Counted from the first letter of the stretch, positions 55,117 to 63,982 are shown. The stretch: 64,000 nucleotides of DNA from QNYZ01 sp964577615 (GCA_964577615.1 CAZNZW010000001.1:1-64000), one strand, 5' to 3'. Program-made: numbers and translations. The notes: a model not told the origin generated them from the sequence alone.

Positions 55117-55131
55117 GTTGCAATATGCAAC
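55117..55131. promoter_or_regulatory. GTTGCA-N3-TGCAAC-type site D (perfect)
   Basis: GTTGCAATATGCAAC is a perfect 6-3-6 inverted repeat in the divergent spacer between the TSUP operon and the Cache kinase. A weaker copy follows at 55135-55149. A possible TSUP promoter on the minus strand (TTGACG at 55102-55107, TATATA at 55081-55086) lies just beside it. Confidence 0.5.
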
Positions 55132-55188
55132 AAAATTGTATTATGCATAAACAATGGATACCGGTTCTTCCGGCAGACTGTATATCGG

Positions 55189-55215
55189 TTGACACGCACC
55201 GGGCTTGTTTATAAA
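55189..55215 (+). promoter_or_regulatory. Candidate promoter of the Cache kinase operon
   Basis: TTGACA (55189-55194) and TATAAA (55210-55215) lie 15 bp apart, about 90 bp before the kinase start. The short spacing makes it a moderate match. Confidence 0.3.
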
Positions 55216-55302
55216 AAAACAGCGTGATGACGTGGCCGCACATCGATATTGGCGTAACAATTACAGATCTCAAACGGCCCTTTTATAAATGTCGCCATTC
55301 AT

Positions 55303-57275
55303 ATGACATCATCTGACAAACAAAGGTTTCCCGGCCGTATCCGCCGTGCCGTCAAGGCCATCTGGCCGGGTTTTGATTTGAATATTAATGATCATCTGAA
55401 ACCGTACTATATGTTTCGGAATTACCTGTGGATCTGGGGCGGGGCGATTCTGTTTCTTTTGATTACGGCGCTGCTGCCGTTCGTCCTCATCACCTTTATC
55501 CACTACCGGCTGATTGACACCTCGGTTGATACAGCGTCATTTCTGCGCACGGAACAGGTGGCGTCGGCCGCACAAAGCGCCGTTGGGTATTTTTTTGAGG
55601 AGCGTCTGGCGGCACTGCGGTTTACGGCCGGCACCATCGGCTATGACGAATTAATTCTCCCCCGGCACCTTACAGCGGTCCTGCGCAATTTAAAGCTGGG
55701 TTTTGGCGGGTTGACGGATTTGAGTGTCATTGACGACACGGGGCGGCAGGTGGCCTATGCCGGCCCTTTTGATCTCACGGGGAAAGACTACAGCCGGCAA
55801 CCGTGGTTTATCAAATGCCGGGAAGACAATGCCTGTGTCAGTGACGTTTTTTCAGGTTACCGAAAAATGCCCCACATGGTTGTTGGGGTCAAGTTAGCGC
55901 GTCAGGGGGGGCATTTTTTTATATTGCGGGCAACGCTGGAAACTGAGCGCCTGCGGCACATTCTGTCCTCTTTTGCGACTGATGACAAGATGGATATTTT
56001 TCTGGTCAACCGGGAAGGTCTGATTCAATCTCCTTCCCGGCTGTATAAAGAAAAATCCAGTTATATCACTTTCCCCGTTCCTGCCTGTTCCGGGGGGGCC
56101 AAAGTCATGACTTCTCATCCCCCGGATGGGCCCCCTGCCGTTGTTGGCCATGCCTGTATCGATACTGAAATCGTGTCGACCCCCTTTGTTCTCATGGTGG
56201 TGAAACAAAAAACCGGAAGAATGAAAGCCTGGAGCGATCTGCGTACCCGCATCAACAGAATATTATTTGCCAGCATCGGTGTCATCGTTTTTGCAGTCGT
56301 CCTGGTATCCACATTTCTGGTCAAAAAAATTTTTCAGGCGGATCATCAAAAAGCCCGGACCATGGCGGCGGCAGAGCAGAGCTGCCAGCTGGCAGCCATC
56401 GGCCAGCTGGCGGCCGGCGTGGCGCACGAAATTAACAATCCGCTGGCGTTGATCAACGAAACGGCCGGCTATCTGAAAGATTTACTTGAGATCAAGCAAT
56501 CGCACCCGGCTGCCGGCCAGGGCGATGGGCAGGCCGGCGAATGGGCCGACCATATGGATACGATCATCGACGCCGTCAACCGGTGCAGTGCCATAACCCG
56601 GCAGCTGCTCGGCCTGACCCGCCGCGCCGATGTCCGGATGGCGTCTGTTGATTTAAAGCAGACCGTTGATGATATTCTCCGTTTTCATCGAAAAGCAGCT
56701 GAAACCCGGCACATCACGATTCGCGTGGATATTCCGGATAACCTGCCATCGATTCAGACGGATCGGGGAAAGCTGCAGCAGATTCTTCTCAACCTGACGA
56801 CCAACGCCATTCAGGCGCTGGGCGATGGGGGACGGCTCGACATCCGGGCGCGGATGAACGGCGCCGGACACGTTGATATCGATGTTCGGGATAATGGCTG
56901 TGGTATTTCCGAAGAGAACCGGAAGCATATTTTCGAGCCGTTTTTTANNNNNNNNNNNNNNNNNNNNNNNNNNNNNNNNNNNNNNNNNNNNNNNNNNNNN
57001 NNNNNNNNNNNNNNNNNNNNNNNNNNNNNNNNNNNNNNNNNNNNNNNAATGGCTGTGGTATTTCCGAAGAGAACCGGAAGCATATTTTCGAGCCGTTTTT
57101 TACGACCAAAAAAGAAGGACAGGGCACTGGTCTGGGCCTGTCCATCACCCAGGGCCTGGTGAAAAAAATCCAGGGCGATATTGCCGTAAGGAGTCAGCCC
57201 GGCCAGGGAACGACCTTTGTGGTCGCCCTGCCTGTAACCCCCGGAAAGGCGTGCGATGCGGATACTGCTGATTGA
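55303..57275 (+). CDS. Cache-domain sensor histidine kinase (interrupted by assembly gap)
   Basis: A membrane kinase with TM1 (about 45-68), a periplasmic dCache-like sensor (70-315), TM2 (320-341), a HisKA domain with His375 in GVAHEINNPLA, and a HATPase domain. The 100-N gap falls in the ATPase domain after HIFEPFF. The 55 bp before the gap repeat exactly after it. Joining the two copies restores FFTTKKEGQGTGLGLSITQG and an ordinary ending, at a TGA at 57273-57275, with a predicted length of 605 aa. Reading through the gap gives a false C-terminus. The restored end overlaps the next receiver gene by 20 bp. No ribosome-binding site is evident. Confidence 0.88.
56948..57047. other. 100-N scaffold gap with duplicated flanks
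   Basis: Exactly 100 N. The 55 bp at 56893-56947 and at 57048-57102 are identical. This is what is left when two overlapping contig ends are joined by a placeholder gap. Removing the gap and one copy (155 nt) restores an open kinase frame. Confidence 0.95.
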
Positions 57276-57621
57276 CGATGAAGAAAAATTTGTATTGATG
57301 CTGGCCAGACGCCTCACGCTGCGGGGATTCAAGGTCGAGGCCTTCTTTTCCGGCCGGCCGGCCATCGAGGTTGTGCGCCGGGGAGGCCGTTTCGATGTGG
57401 CGGTTCTCGATCTTAAAATGCCGGATATCGGCGGCCTCGAATTGAAAAAGATGCTAAGCCGGCACGACTCCCGGTTGAAATTTGTTTTCCTTACCGGCCA
57501 CGGATCTACTGCCGTCTTTTCCGAGGAAGATCCACCGACAGTCTGTCTTTCCAAGCCGGTGCAGATCGATGCGCTGATCACCACCCTGGTCACGGTGACC
57601 GGGAAAACGCCGCCGGAGTGA
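57256..57621 (+). CDS. Single-domain response regulator
   Basis: A 121-aa receiver with the acidic pair in LIDDEEKF, acceptor Asp52 in VLDLKMPDIGG, Thr in FLTGHG and Lys in LSKPVQ. It has no output domain. GGAAAGG precedes the ATG, and the gene overlaps the end of the Cache kinase, so it is likely its direct partner. Confidence 0.92.
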   Translation: MRILLIDDEEKFVLMLARRLTLRGFKVEAFFSGRPAIEVVRRGGRFDVAVLDLKMPDIGGLELKKMLSRHDSRLKFVFLTGHGSTAVFSEEDPPTVCLSKPVQIDALITTLVTVTGKTPPE

Positions 57622-57676
57622 AAGGCCCGGCCGGCGGCAACGGCATGCGATGAGTTCTCAGAGTGAAGGAGGGGAG

Positions 57677-58405
57677 ATGAGTGACGTCAGGGATCTTTTC
57701 CCATATGAAAGCCTGGCTTTTTTGGGAAAGGTCAACGCTTCGATTTCCCATGAGCTGAAAAATATCATGGCGATTATCTCAGAAACCGCCGGGTTGCTGG
57801 AGGATTTGTCGGACATGGCCGCGGATGGACCGCCCGTGGCGCCGGACATGCTGGCAAACTGCACGCGCAGCATCGTCGAAGAGATTCAGCGGGGATTTGC
57901 CACGATCCGGCAGATGAACCGGCTGGCTCACAGCGTTGATACGCCCGTTGCCACCGTTGACCTGCTGGAGCTGATCGATCTGGTTGTCCACCTGGCCGGC
58001 TACCTCAGCCGGTCGGGAAAAGTCCGGGTCACAGCCGTGGGGAAAGCGTCGCCGGTTGTCCGGACCAGTCCCTTTCTCCTCCAGGCCATTATCTACCAGG
58101 TGCTGGGATATACTTTTGAGAACTTTGGCGCCGGGGCGGATCTGACGATCTCGATTCTCCCCCGGGATGATTCTGTCTGGCGGATTGTTTTTTCCGGCTT
58201 CAGCGCGGCCGGATTCCGCGTTTTTCCCGACGCGGCCACCCGGCGGATGGCGGATGCCATTCAGGTCCGGATCGACTGGGAGACCACGGCGGACCAGTTG
58301 ACTCTGGACGTCCCGCAAAGACTGGCCGGTGCCGATGGTCTGGCATCCGGGACGGATGTGAACGCAGTGACGGGTTCGATTGGTGACAACAACCGGCAGG
58401 AATAA
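57677..58405 (+). CDS. Histidine kinase-like protein without a recognisable ATPase domain
   Basis: A 242-aa soluble protein. Residues about 10-95 are a HisKA-like dimerisation domain with His25 in NASISHELKNIMAIISETAGLLEDL, similar to the domain of the upstream Cache kinase. The C-terminal half has the size of a HATPase domain, but the N, G1 and G2 boxes are missing. It may be a histidine phosphotransfer protein or a regulator of the neighbouring kinase. ATG 57677 is preceded by AGGAGGGGAG; an earlier ATG at 57650 has none. Confidence 0.75.
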   Translation: MSDVRDLFPYESLAFLGKVNASISHELKNIMAIISETAGLLEDLSDMAADGPPVAPDMLANCTRSIVEEIQRGFATIRQMNRLAHSVDTPVATVDLLELIDLVVHLAGYLSRSGKVRVTAVGKASPVVRTSPFLLQAIIYQVLGYTFENFGAGADLTISILPRDDSVWRIVFSGFSAAGFRVFPDAATRRMADAIQVRIDWETTADQLTLDVPQRLAGADGLASGTDVNAVTGSIGDNNRQE

Positions 58406-58477
58406 AAACCCGGCGGCGGGCGGACGTTGGCCGTCTGGCGGCCGTCAGATGATATAATGACAAACGGGGAGCGAACC

Positions 58478-58906
58478 ATGACGAAAAAAGTATTGCTCGT
58501 CGACGATGAAGAAGAATTTCTTGAATTGATGGCCGAGCGGATGCGGGCCCGGCAGATGACGGTTACCACATCCACTTCAGCGGCCGACGCGCTCAAGCAG
58601 ATTGCGACCGGCGCTTATGACGCGGTGGTGATGGATTTCCTGATGCCGGGCATCGACGGGATCGAAGCGATTAAAACCATCAAGGCGAACGCGCCGGAGA
58701 CCCAGATTATTCTGCTGACGGGGTATGCCACGGTTGAAAAAAGCGTGGAGGCGATGAAAGCCGGCGCCATGGATTTTGTTGAAAAACCGGTTAATATCGA
58801 TGCCCTGGCCGAAAAAATAAAAAAGGCCCACAACCAGAAAGCCTTTATTATTGAGAAAAAAAATCAGGACCGGATCATCGAGGCACTGAGAAAGTTCGGC
58901 ATGTAG
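58478..58906 (+). CDS. Single-domain response regulator
   Basis: A 142-aa receiver: LVDDEEEF, acceptor Asp53 in VMDFLMPGIDG, Thr in LLTGYAT and EKPVNI with Lys. A short helical tail of about 20 residues follows (KKNQDRIIEALRKFGM). GGGGAG precedes the ATG. It is the last gene of the kinase operon. Confidence 0.92.
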   Translation: MTKKVLLVDDEEEFLELMAERMRARQMTVTTSTSAADALKQIATGAYDAVVMDFLMPGIDGIEAIKTIKANAPETQIILLTGYATVEKSVEAMKAGAMDFVEKPVNIDALAEKIKKAHNQKAFIIEKKNQDRIIEALRKFGM

Positions 58907-58915
58907 GCCGCCGCC

Positions 58916-58947
58916 GGCCTGCCCGGTGACGGTGAGCCGGGCAGGCC
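58916..58947. terminator. Terminator-like hairpin between convergent operons
   Basis: GGCCTGCCCGG (58916-58926) pairs perfectly with CCGGGCAGGCC (58937-58947) around a 10-nt loop. It starts 10 bp after the receiver gene. No T-run follows, so it may be factor-assisted. Confidence 0.6.
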
Positions 58948-59030
58948 CGGTCTGAGCGCAACGGGGACAAAACCGGACAGCGGCGCGCGGTCCAGGCCGC
59001 GTGTCCGATGTCCGGCGATGGGTATGGGAA

Positions 59031-60227
59031 TCAGTTCCCCAGGGTATGGATAAAGCACCCGCCGCTGCCGCCGTCATCATCATCATCGCTGCCCCCGCCG
59101 TTGTCCGGCGGGGGCGGTGCCGACTGCATGGGCAGCGGGGGAGTGTTTTCGGCAAAATATTCGTGGCTGTCGGCATGTTTAACCGCCTCATCGGGGTTGA
59201 CACGCGCCAGGTTGCGGCATCCGGTCTGGCCGTAAATGGGTTGCCCGTTGACGCTGTCACTGGTTCCCGCGACCACCAGAAAATGAGAGAGCTCATGGAC
59301 AAACGTGCCCGCCTTTGAGTCGGTTCCATTGTAAGGCGCTGACCAGAACAGATCGGTAAAATAGATGTGATAGGGTTGGGTTGGGTGAACGTAGGCAAAT
59401 ACGCCCGGGAAGTTATCACAGGAAGCGGTTATTGTTTTGTTCATCAATGCATCGTAAATCCGGTCAAAATGCGCGGTTACCGCCCCGTACCTGCCACTCG
59501 CATAGGTACCGAACCATTCTATGTACCGCCGGGCAGCCGGTCTCTGGCTTCCCGGAGTATTGTGAAGAGCGGCCTGTGCTTCCTGGGCGATTTTTCTGGC
59601 TTCCGTAAATGCCGTCCGGATAACATTCATCTGTGCAGCGGAGCAGGCATACGCGGCCAGCGGAACGCTGGCGACAACCGGTTCATCGCGGCCGGCATTG
59701 ATGACAAATTCAGCCGTGTCGGACTGAACGGCGGCCGGTACTGCGCCGGCGGCCGCTTCCGTGGTTACCGCATCCTGGGCGCCGGCCGCTGTTTCACGCG
59801 TGCTGAATGCGGCTGCGCGATACCGGATGGTATAGATGCCGGCCTGGTAGATCGTGTACCCGCTGGCCAGATCGATTGTCGCTGAAATGGTGTCACCGGC
59901 CGCTACGGTCATATAGTCAGATGGCCGGGGCGCCCCCCGTTTGACCAGAATTCCCCGGTAAGGCACCGGCGTGTCGTCCAGGCGGACATCAAAACAGTCG
60001 GCGGTGAACCGGCCGTCAAATGGCGTGCCCCATTTCAGAATGTCGATGGCCTGGGTCGAATGGTTGGTCAGGGTGAATTTTATTTGAACGGCGATACCGG
60101 TGGTTTCATCGACGGTGAGGACGTCGATGCCGGCGGACAGCGGCGGCGGGGTGTCCGCTGCCCCCGCAGACGGGACAAGGATGAAAACCGACAGGATGAG
60201 AAAAACAAGTATCTTTACGCGTGACAT
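59031..60227 (-). CDS. Secreted M35-type (Asp-zincin) metalloendopeptidase
   Basis: A 398-aa protein with a signal peptide (1-23). Residues about 30-150 are an N-terminal beta-rich domain (ILKWGTPFDGRFTADCFDV, VKRGAPRPSDYMTV). The catalytic domain (about 190-365) has HELSH at 311-315, GTSD at 321-324 and HADSHEYFAEN, which fit the lysine-specific Asp-zincin group. The C-terminus is a Pro/Gly/Asp linker followed by GGCFIHTLGN, like the CFI-box seen at the C-terminus of many secreted deltaproteobacterial proteins. AAGGAG precedes the ATG. It should cut extracellular proteins. Confidence 0.85.
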   Translation of the reverse strand: MSRVKILVFLILSVFILVPSAGAADTPPPLSAGIDVLTVDETTGIAVQIKFTLTNHSTQAIDILKWGTPFDGRFTADCFDVRLDDTPVPYRGILVKRGAPRPSDYMTVAAGDTISATIDLASGYTIYQAGIYTIRYRAAAFSTRETAAGAQDAVTTEAAAGAVPAAVQSDTAEFVINAGRDEPVVASVPLAAYACSAAQMNVIRTAFTEARKIAQEAQAALHNTPGSQRPAARRYIEWFGTYASGRYGAVTAHFDRIYDALMNKTITASCDNFPGVFAYVHPTQPYHIYFTDLFWSAPYNGTDSKAGTFVHELSHFLVVAGTSDSVNGQPIYGQTGCRNLARVNPDEAVKHADSHEYFAENTPPLPMQSAPPPPDNGGGSDDDDDGGSGGCFIHTLGN

Positions 60228-60307
60228 ATATATTCTCCTTCGACAATGTACTCTCAGGCCGGCATCATATGAAGCGATCCGCCTGTATGGATAAAATTGA
60301 TCGGTTA

Positions 60308-60832
60308 TCAGATCAGATCGAACGCGATTCCCGCGCAGCGCAGCGCCGCCGCCGTATCGGTGCCGTTTTCCCGGACGGTGATGAAGGCATGGCGGTATCG
60401 GACCGTGTAATGCCCCGTGGTTGTCAGGGCATACCCGTCTTCAATCGCCACCCGGGTGGTCAGCGTACCATGCGCTTCAATGGTGATATAATCGCTTTCC
60501 CGCGGCGCGCCCCGTTTGATCATCATACCGGTGTAAGGCACCGGTTTTCCGTTCACCACGACCTCAAACATGTCGTCGGTGAACCTTCCTTCAAAGGGAG
60601 TTCCCCATTTCAGCAGTCTCATGCTTTTGTCCGACAGATTTTTCAAGCTGAACTCGATCTGGACCCGGATGGGCCCCTGGGTGTACACATTGCGTAACTT
60701 CAGCGTGGCCGCCAGCGAGGCGTTTTCGTGTCGCTGTGCATCCGGTCCTGCCGCGCACGAAAGCAGAAGGAAGGAGAATGCCATGCATACTGCGGTGCCA
60801 ACGGCTAAAATGGGTTTAATTGCCTCATTCAT
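60308..60832 (-). CDS. Lipoprotein homologous to the M35 peptidase N-terminal domain
   Basis: A 174-aa predicted lipoprotein with a signal and lipobox FLLLSC. The mature part matches the N-terminal domain of the adjacent peptidase: LLKWGTPFEGRFTDDMFEVVVNGKPVPYTGMMIKRGAPRESDYITIEAHGTL versus its ILKWGTPFDGRFT region. There is no HExxH. It could be an inhibitor, chaperone or partner of the peptidase. The ATG at 60832 has AGGAGG 8 nt upstream. The gap to the peptidase gene is 80 bp and both point the same way, so co-expression is likely. Confidence 0.8.
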   Translation of the reverse strand: MNEAIKPILAVGTAVCMAFSFLLLSCAAGPDAQRHENASLAATLKLRNVYTQGPIRVQIEFSLKNLSDKSMRLLKWGTPFEGRFTDDMFEVVVNGKPVPYTGMMIKRGAPRESDYITIEAHGTLTTRVAIEDGYALTTTGHYTVRYRHAFITVRENGTDTAAALRCAGIAFDLI

Positions 60833-61136
60833 CAAACGCCTCCTCTAAAATATGTGGGATTAAGGATTACGAAATAATGTGCCGCGTCTACCCGGCAATT
60901 GCCGGGGGATCGGGGGCGGGCGGCCTGATCCTGGAGGGTTTTCCCGCCGGAAAACAGGTGTTCCCTACCATACCCGTCCACACGAAGGCAACGTAAAAAA
61001 AACGGCATGCCGCCTGATAAATGGACCCCGGTTCAGCGTAAATATTCATTCCCGGTCGCAATATTCAAAATTTTATTGATATATTTCAATGGGACATGAT
61101 ATAAAATCCGATTCAACCATGGGGAATTAAAACCGA
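60833..61136. other. Spacer between the lipoprotein gene and selA
   Basis: No gene is supported. It contains a perfect 16-bp palindrome, CCCGGCAATTGCCGGG (60891-60906). I looked for a tRNA-Sec gene and saw none. Confidence 0.5.
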
Positions 61137-62564
61137 ATGGAAATTTCCGAAAAACAACAGCAGCAGCTGCGCCGCCTGCCCGGCGTGGATGCCCTTCTAC
61201 TGGCCCTGGCCGATGGGGCCGAGGCCGATCGTATCCCCAAAACAGTACTGGTCGGCGCGGTGCGGAGCGAACTGGACGCCTGTCGCCAGACGATCTTAAA
61301 CAGCCCGGAGACGGCCGATGCTGTCTCTTTCAGCCAGCCGGCACTCCTGACGCGCATTGTTGCCGCCGCCCGTCGGCGCATGGCCCTGAACCTGCGCCGG
61401 GTGATCAATGCCACCGGCGTGATTGTGCATACCAATCTCGGCCGATCCCTTCTGGCCGACGCGGCCATTGCCAATATGACGGCCGTGGCCGCAGGCTATT
61501 CCAATCTCGAATACGATCTGTCGGCCGGGCGCCGGGGATCCCGTTACACGGCGGTGGAAGATATTCTCTGCGAAATCAGCGGCGCCGAGGCCGCCATGGT
61601 GGTGAACAACAATGCCGGCGCGGTTCTTTTGTGCCTGGCCACCGTGGCCGAAGGCCGGGAGGTGGTCGTTTCCCGGGGGGAACTGGTTGAAATCGGCGGT
61701 TCCTTCCGCGTACCCGATATCATCGCCCGCAGCGGCTGCATCCTTAAAGAGGTGGGTACCACCAACCGGACCCATCCGAATGATTATGAGCGTGCCATCG
61801 GGGAAAACAGCGCCCTGCTGCTCAAGGTCCATCAGAGCAACTACGCCATTGTCGGTTTTTCGGCCGATGTGCCCCTGCCGGACCTGGTGTCTCTGGGCAA
61901 AAAACATCACATGCCGGTCATGGATGATCTGGGCAGCGGTACCTTCATCGATTTGAGTGCCCATGGACTGGCCAGGGAGCCCACCGTCCAGGAAACAGTG
62001 GCCGCCGGCGTCGACCTGGCCACGTTCAGCGGCGACAAACTCCTCGGCGGCCCCCAGGCCGGTATTATTGTGGGCCGGAAAAAGTATATCGAACAGATCA
62101 AGAAAAACCCCCTTACCCGGGCCCTGCGGATCGACAAGCTGACCCTGGCTGCCCTGGAAAGCACCCTGCATCTCTACCGGGACCCTGAACGGGCGCTGTC
62201 GGCAATCCCCACCCTGAAGATGCTGACGATGTCCCTTGAGGTTATCGACGGCCGGGCGCGCCAGTTAAGCATGTGTCTCGAAAAAATCGCCGATCCCCGT
62301 CTGCACGTACAGGTGACAACCGGTATTTCCCGCGCGGGTGGCGGCTCCCTGCCGCTCCAGAATCTGGAAAGCCGCTGCGTGGCCATTCAGATCGACGGCC
62401 GTACGGTCCAGTCCGTCGAACGGGCCCTGCGGGCATCCCGTCCGCCGGTCATCGGCCGGATCGAAGACGGGCTTTTTCTGATGGATGTGCGGACCCTGCC
62501 GGAGGACGAATTTGACACCATCGCCATGGTCGTTTCGGCATTACTTAAAAAGGCGGAAAAATGA
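61137..62564 (+). CDS. selA: L-seryl-tRNA(Sec) selenium transferase
   Basis: A 475-aa PLP enzyme that converts seryl-tRNA(Sec) to selenocysteinyl-tRNA(Sec) using selenophosphate. The lysine that binds PLP lies in DLATFSGDKLLGGPQAGIIVG. The N-terminal domain has the VDALLLALADG start, and NATGVIVHTNLGRSLL and VNNNAGAVLLCLA are family blocks. It implies that the organism makes selenoproteins. selB, selC and selD are not in the window. No ribosome-binding site is strong. Its stop overlaps the next start (ATGA). Confidence 0.96.
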   Translation: MEISEKQQQQLRRLPGVDALLLALADGAEADRIPKTVLVGAVRSELDACRQTILNSPETADAVSFSQPALLTRIVAAARRRMALNLRRVINATGVIVHTNLGRSLLADAAIANMTAVAAGYSNLEYDLSAGRRGSRYTAVEDILCEISGAEAAMVVNNNAGAVLLCLATVAEGREVVVSRGELVEIGGSFRVPDIIARSGCILKEVGTTNRTHPNDYERAIGENSALLLKVHQSNYAIVGFSADVPLPDLVSLGKKHHMPVMDDLGSGTFIDLSAHGLAREPTVQETVAAGVDLATFSGDKLLGGPQAGIIVGRKKYIEQIKKNPLTRALRIDKLTLAALESTLHLYRDPERALSAIPTLKMLTMSLEVIDGRARQLSMCLEKIADPRLHVQVTTGISRAGGGSLPLQNLESRCVAIQIDGRTVQSVERALRASRPPVIGRIEDGLFLMDVRTLPEDEFDTIAMVVSALLKKAEK

Positions 62565-63982
62565 ATACCCCAGTCAGCCTGAATCAAACAAAGCCCGAAA
62601 ACCCGGCGCAGGGTCAGTTAAAAACCGATTGCCATGCCAGCCGGGAATTTCTGCTGCAAACGCCGGTGGTTCCCGCTCAGCGTGTCCGGTACCTGCCCCC
62701 GGATGCCACGGCCACGGCATTGCAGTCGGCTTTTCCGGCACTGAAAACCGGCGGAGAATATATCGTGGATACCGCTGAAAAACTGGGAGCAACGTTTATT
62801 TTTGGGGCGCTGGCCGTCAAGATCGATGGCACCGGACCGGTTTCTTCTGTGCCGGATTTACCGGAAAAAACGGATCTGCCGGCAGACAGAGACGGCATTG
62901 CCGACCTGGCGGAAATCATTGCCGATGTTGCCGGTGACGGCGGCAGCTTGTGGGGGCTTCTCTACGAAGGGATCTTTGGGTTGTGTATCCCCGACGGGGA
63001 TGCGGCGGCCTATCGGAAAATCGCCCGCACAATCAGGGAAAAAGCGCATCAACGCATTGATGCCCCGCTCTCGGTCGGAATTGCCGTTTACCCGACCGAC
63101 CACTTTTCTCGTACAAATGTTATTGAAAATGCCGTCAAAGCCCTTGACCACGCCACTTTTCTTGGCACGGGCACGACAGTTGAATTTGACGCGGTCAGCC
63201 TCAATATCAGCGGTGACCGGCTATATGCCGAAGGGGATATCGAAGGGAGCATCGCCGAGTTTGCAAACGCCCTGCGCCTGGATCCGGCGAATGTCAATCT
63301 GAGAAACAGCCTGGGCGTCTGTTACGGCATCCTGAAACAATACGACCGGGCCCTGACCGAATTTGAGGCGGCGATCCGTCTGGCACCGGGAGAAATCATG
63401 GCGGTATACAATTACGGGCTGGTCATGCTCCTGACCGGGAATCTCGAGCGCGCTCTGGAATATTTTTTTCAGGCGGAAGCCGTGCGGGGGGATATTTTCG
63501 AAGTGGTTTTTCATATCGGCAAGGTGTATCTGCAGTTGAAACAGCCGGAAGAGGGCATCACCTATTTTAAAAAATCCCTGGCGTTGAATGCCACCGCCGG
63601 CAGCGCCTACCGTTTGATGGGGCATTGCCATCTCGAAATGGATGCCGAAACGGAAGCCGTTGCCGCCTTTACCCAGGCGGTGCGCCTCAACGATGCCGAC
63701 GCCGATGCGCTGTCGACACTGGGGCACCTTTACGATCTGCGTAACGAAAACACCGAAATCGCGACCCTTTTCTGCGAGCGCAGCGTTGAGATCGATCCGG
63801 ATAACGGCGATTACCACTACCGCCTTGGCCGGTTGTACGAGAAGGCCGGGCGGCTTGACGAAGCGGTGGCCGCTTTTGAAAAAGCCGCTGCCGGCGGACC
63901 GGACTGTCAGACCGAGCTTGCGCGCTTAAAAGAGCGGCTCTCGAGCGAGACGGAACAGTCGCCGGCCGCGAAAGCCGGTTGA
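62561..63982 (+). CDS. TPR protein with a degenerate GGDEF-like domain
   Basis: A 473-aa protein. Residues about 125-215 resemble the second half of a GGDEF domain (LSVGIAVYPTDHF, NAVKALDHATFLGTGTTVEF), but the signature is replaced by YEGIF in LLYEGIFGLCIPDGD, so cyclase activity is unlikely. About seven tetratricopeptide repeats follow from 220 to 455 (AEGDIEGSIAEFANALRLDP, and so on). The N-terminal 120 residues are unclassified. Its start overlaps selA. It may bind proteins or a nucleotide; the role is unknown. Confidence 0.75.
   Translation: MNTPVSLNQTKPENPAQGQLKTDCHASREFLLQTPVVPAQRVRYLPPDATATALQSAFPALKTGGEYIVDTAEKLGATFIFGALAVKIDGTGPVSSVPDLPEKTDLPADRDGIADLAEIIADVAGDGGSLWGLLYEGIFGLCIPDGDAAAYRKIARTIREKAHQRIDAPLSVGIAVYPTDHFSRTNVIENAVKALDHATFLGTGTTVEFDAVSLNISGDRLYAEGDIEGSIAEFANALRLDPANVNLRNSLGVCYGILKQYDRALTEFEAAIRLAPGEIMAVYNYGLVMLLTGNLERALEYFFQAEAVRGDIFEVVFHIGKVYLQLKQPEEGITYFKKSLALNATAGSAYRLMGHCHLEMDAETEAVAAFTQAVRLNDADADALSTLGHLYDLRNENTEIATLFCERSVEIDPDNGDYHYRLGRLYEKAGRLDEAVAAFEKAAAGGPDCQTELARLKERLSSETEQSPAAKAG

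Noticed and set aside
56873..57271. Open frames that read through the N run
   Set aside because: They depend on the placeholder gap; the identical 55-bp flanks show that the true sequence has no gap there.
60833..61136. tRNA-Sec (selC) gene beside selA
   Set aside because: No 95-nt tRNA-like fold with a GGTTC T-loop and matching ends could be drawn.
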